A stretch of DNA of 36,058 nucleotides from an uncultured bacterium (GTDB taxonomy: Bacteria; Bacillota; Clostridia; Lachnospirales; Lachnospiraceae): the NCBI GenBank assembly GCA_947643145.1, contig CANRVD010000027.1, forward strand, positions 1 to 36,058, read 5' to 3'. Each line of letters opens with the position of its first letter. The first letter of the stretch is position 1. The translations under genes and the position numbers were made by a program. This document shows positions 34,601 to 36,058 of the stretch, in pieces. The notes beneath the pieces were generated by a model. That model was not told where the DNA came from and did no database searches. It saw nothing but the letters and a program-made list of their open reading frames with translations.

Positions 34601-34874
34601 AGTTAATATCCACCTCATAGCCTTTATAAATGGCTGCTCCTGCAATACGGACCAAAAAGGTGACAATCATAATCGTAACAAACAGAGAAAATCCAATTTT
34701 CTTTTCCTGCTCTGTGGAAAGACCCACACCTTCCATAGCCGCAGGTGCACCTTTTTTCCTCCTCTTCTTTCCAGCCGGTACCGCCTCAATCCCTCTGGTA
34801 TATTTACAAAGCCATCCATATCCCCAGTACATCAGTGCGGCATAAACCAGTCCAATTAAAACTATTATATTCAT
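31623..34874 (-). CDS. Fused GT-C glycosyltransferase with PMT domain
   Basis: Very large integral membrane protein, 1083 residues from the ATG at 34874; GGAG is 13 bases upstream (an ATG at 34886 is too close to it). The N-terminal GT-C module (about 40-480) has DINCFLVWADM and FTDYPPGYMYVLYVIGG with many membrane segments. A soluble beta-rich insert (about 525-650) has VILDFGESVSIAKMWNFLG and GRFIRIAASEETYQDSMIEL, resembling a discoidin-type fold. The C-terminal module (about 655-1083) is of the PMT (GT39) family, with FDEIYHARTAYEM (the catalytic Asp-Glu), ENTHPPLGKIFIAIG and RIATIDVFVTLF. Substrates would be lipid-linked sugars outside the membrane. It could glycosylate envelope proteins or polymers; the acceptor is unknown. 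Confidence 0.85.
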   Translation of the reverse strand: MNIIVLIGLVYAALMYWGYGWLCKYTRGIEAVPAGKKRRKKGAPAAMEGVGLSTEQEKKIGFSLFVTIMIVTFLVRIAGAAIYKGYEVDINCFLVWADMIFDNGIGKFYTLDAFTDYPPGYMYVLYVIGGLRSALGIAQTSTLSIILTKMPAILSDMAIGWLIYKIASKKMKETGAALLAGIFLITPAVFLDSALWAQVDSVFTFFIVLMCYLVTEKKLIPAYFVFAVGILIKPQSLIFTPVLLFGIIDQIFLQSFRNDERQVFYKKFCLNLGFGILAILMIGLLMLPFGFHEALSQYTETLGSYPYASVNAYNFWTMIGRNWADQQETLLGLAYHTWGMISIVATVIFTAFIHFKSKDFYSKYYFSAALLVTSVFTLSVRMHERYVYPAIILLLCCYAVRPRKKLFLAYVIVATGSFFNMAHAMFCYDPNNFDNMEAFPIFTGMLMVTFCCYMVYLAFACYAGYVSEKEENAAIRMEAVQLQKNGREEVNIIRTSDELGRMVKIDFILMAAITLIYAVVAFVNLGDRKAPETAYSFVENDEVILDFGESVSIAKMWNFLGYLNNPKYTISSLEDEDSEWVDIYTEESLYDAGSVFCWNESDLNATGRFIRIAASEETYQDSMIELIFTDASGNVLTPVNTSEYPELFDEQDMFTGRRSWRNGTYFDEIYHARTAYEMINHLYCYENTHPPLGKIFIAIGVLIFGMNPFGWRFMGTLFGVLMLPIFYIFAKKFFKETWISFTATVLFAFDFMHFAQTRIATIDVFVTLFIILAYFFMFWYTRKSFYDTSLRSTFIPLGLCGVAMGFSWACKWTGIYASAGLCVIFFLTMAQRFREYVYASKHPNGTTQGISHRYIMENFYPKFFRTIAFCCIFFLLVPAVIYTLSYIPMSDGTDRGLLQRMLANQQTMFSYHSNLESTHPYSSMWYEWPIMKRPIWFYSGTISETLKEGISSFGNPLVWWAGIPAFVMVLYFAVFGKDRKAGFLSLAYLSQYLPWVFIGRVVFIYHYFPSVPFVTLMLGYCMQKITGWKPKLKPVAIVYAGMAVVLFIMFYPVLTGVPVDPLYVKKYLKWFQSWVLISLKKPM

Positions 34875-34906
34875 TTCTATAACCATGCTCCTTTCACAGC
34901 TTGCAA

Positions 34907-34968
34907 GTTTGTGCCAGCTTTGCTGACACAAACAATCCATAGGAAGAACGCCGTTTTTTCACACTTCC
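34907..34968. repeat. Hairpin repeat R2, shortened copy 3
   Basis: Hairpin GTTTGTG..AGC/GCT..CACAAAC (34907-34933), then GGAAGAACGC (34942-34951) followed almost directly by TTTTTTCACACTT. Compared with copies 1 and 2 the two ends are kept and the interior (right arm of the first hairpin and the second hairpin) is missing. Confidence 0.5.
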
Positions 34969-35010
34969 CTCTTTTCTGCAAAGAAAACCCTGCTTCTTCT
35001 CCTTTGCTTC

Positions 35011-35928
35011 CTACATAAACTTTTTCACATGCTGGTGTGTAAACAAATGGTCAGAGCAATATTCATAATTTCCGTCACACTTTGAGCAGAAACGGAAGTC
35101 TAAATTATAATCATCTAACTCTGTCCTGCCGCATATTGCACAGCGATGCCTTGCACCATTTGCATACGTATTTCCTCCCTGTGCCACCTTCCTTCTGAAT
35201 TCCCTCCGCCTGTGTACCTCTTTGGGATTGATACGTTTATAATTCCTTGTGGCAAAAAAGTAAATCAGGAAATTCGCAAGTGCCACAATAATGGCTGCCG
35301 CGATACTAAAATAAACAGATGCATAGTCTGCGTAGCCTGCAAACCAATAACGGATTCCACTGTAAAAGCTGCTGACAATCTGGTATATCATATAGGCAGC
35401 ATCTAATATAGCAAGCCATTTTACCTTGATTGGCAGTACCATGTACAGCAAAAACTCCATATTGGGATTGAGCAGTGCAAACGCAAAAAACATGGACCAG
35501 TAGATATACTGGAAACCTGAGTAATACTGCGTTGCATGAAGCGGAGAGAAATATAAAATCAACGCCGCAATGATATTTAACAGATATCCCGAAAAGAAAT
35601 ACATATTAAACCGAAACGTCCCCCATGCCTGCTCCAATGACCTTCCAAACAGGAAGAACAAATTTACCTGAAAGAAAAAGAAAATCATGCTGATAAGAAA
35701 GCCCATTCCCTTTGAGAAACCATATGGTTCTATCAAAAAGGTAAACAGCCTCCAGACCTGTCCATGAAAAATCGCTTCCATATTTAAAGAAAGATATCGG
35801 TAATAAAATTCCTCATTCAACAGCCCTATCACAGCTCCTGCACAATACAGAGCAACTACATATTTAATAAGGTCAGGAATCGCAAAACGTCCAAATTTCC
35901 GTTCCAGTTTGCTTAAAATCTGATTCAT
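35011..35928 (-). CDS. Rhomboid-fold membrane protein with zinc-binding tail
   Basis: Membrane protein of 305 residues with about six segments. The rhomboid pattern is visible: GQVWRLFTFLIEPYGF (the WR motif of loop 1), SLEQAWGTFRFNMYFFSGYLL and LLYMVLPIKVKWLA after the fourth helix. However, the fourth helix reads YWSMFFAFALL where active rhomboids have GxSG, and the sixth helix lacks the catalytic His. It is therefore probably an inactive rhomboid relative, like derlins. The C-terminal 45 residues are soluble with CAIC, CSKC, a further Cys and several His, consistent with a zinc ribbon. AAAGGA lies 10 bases before the ATG. It precedes the glycosyltransferase gene. Confidence 0.8.
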   Translation of the reverse strand: MNQILSKLERKFGRFAIPDLIKYVVALYCAGAVIGLLNEEFYYRYLSLNMEAIFHGQVWRLFTFLIEPYGFSKGMGFLISMIFFFFQVNLFFLFGRSLEQAWGTFRFNMYFFSGYLLNIIAALILYFSPLHATQYYSGFQYIYWSMFFAFALLNPNMEFLLYMVLPIKVKWLAILDAAYMIYQIVSSFYSGIRYWFAGYADYASVYFSIAAAIIVALANFLIYFFATRNYKRINPKEVHRRREFRRKVAQGGNTYANGARHRCAICGRTELDDYNLDFRFCSKCDGNYEYCSDHLFTHQHVKKFM

Positions 35929-36009
35929 AGATAACTTGTCCTTTCTATTCTATATTTCACAGATAGTTACTAGTACAACGAATATTAAGTAATTGGCAGT
36001 TTTACTTGC

Positions 36010-36058
36010 TTATTTTCCTGATAGCACTACTCCCCAAGCCTCGACATAGCCACCGCTA
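36010..36058 (-). CDS. 3' end of an unidentified gene (partial)
   Basis: From the window edge a minus-strand frame runs SGGYVEAWGVVLSGK and stops at TAA (36010-36012), 81 bases upstream of the rhomboid-like gene. It is too short to identify. Its position and frame make it a plausible tail of the next gene, continuing beyond the window. Confidence 0.3.
   Translation of the reverse strand, partial: SGGYVEAWGVVLSGK

Overview
The window looks like a chromosomal segment from a member of the Lachnospiraceae (Clostridia). The support is a moderately AT-rich composition, Firmicute-type Shine-Dalgarno sites (AGGAGG), a GerW sporulation protein, the order rpmB / Asp23-like / FakA-like / recG, and a coaD-rsmD pair. 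I cannot fix the genus. An orphan cheY hints at a motile organism. Apart from one 45-residue membrane protein, every gene I can support lies on the minus strand, so the gene order below follows transcription from high to low coordinates.

Region 1 (36058-28248) is an envelope and hypothetical block. It holds the 3' tail of an unidentified gene, a rhomboid-fold protein without the catalytic signature but with a zinc-binding tail, a very large protein fusing two GT-C glycosyltransferase modules around a beta-rich insert, an unknown 480-residue acidic protein, an unknown small protein, and a DUF2953-gerW pair as in Bacillus ytfI-ytfJ. Region 2 (28208-16086) is housekeeping: rpmB, an Asp23 family protein, a FakA/DAK2 kinase, recG, an AAA+ ATPase of the CbbX/SpoVK type, rsmD-coaD with a DivIVA-like coiled-coil protein, zapA and a U32 peptidase. 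Region 3 (15910-11827) has a SEDS (FtsW/RodA) gene broken by an in-frame TGA, its partner class B penicillin-binding protein, a NUDIX hydrolase and an orphan cheY.

Region 4 (11745-2461) is a complete sugar-uptake locus: a YesN/YesM-type two-component system, a YtfQ-like lipoprotein, a YtfR-like double ATPase and YtfT/YjfF-like permeases. A second YtfQ-like lipoprotein follows a terminator. The two-component system probably controls the transporter. Region 5 (2460-1) contains an AT-rich gap with DnaA-box-like sites, the ribosome hibernation factor hpf, a BspA-type leucine-rich-repeat surface protein, and a strong promoter firing off the left edge.

The most unusual layer is between the genes. 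One repeat family (copies near 1067, 3520 and 27450) always faces the downstream gene with the same polarity. Two copies carry a Shine-Dalgarno plus GTG short reading frame inside the leader of a secreted or surface protein gene. A second family of composite hairpins (near 15988, 31524 and 34907) fills the gaps between genes, often starting within a few bases of a stop codon. The single plus-strand small membrane protein sits behind one of the leader repeats and two further hairpins.
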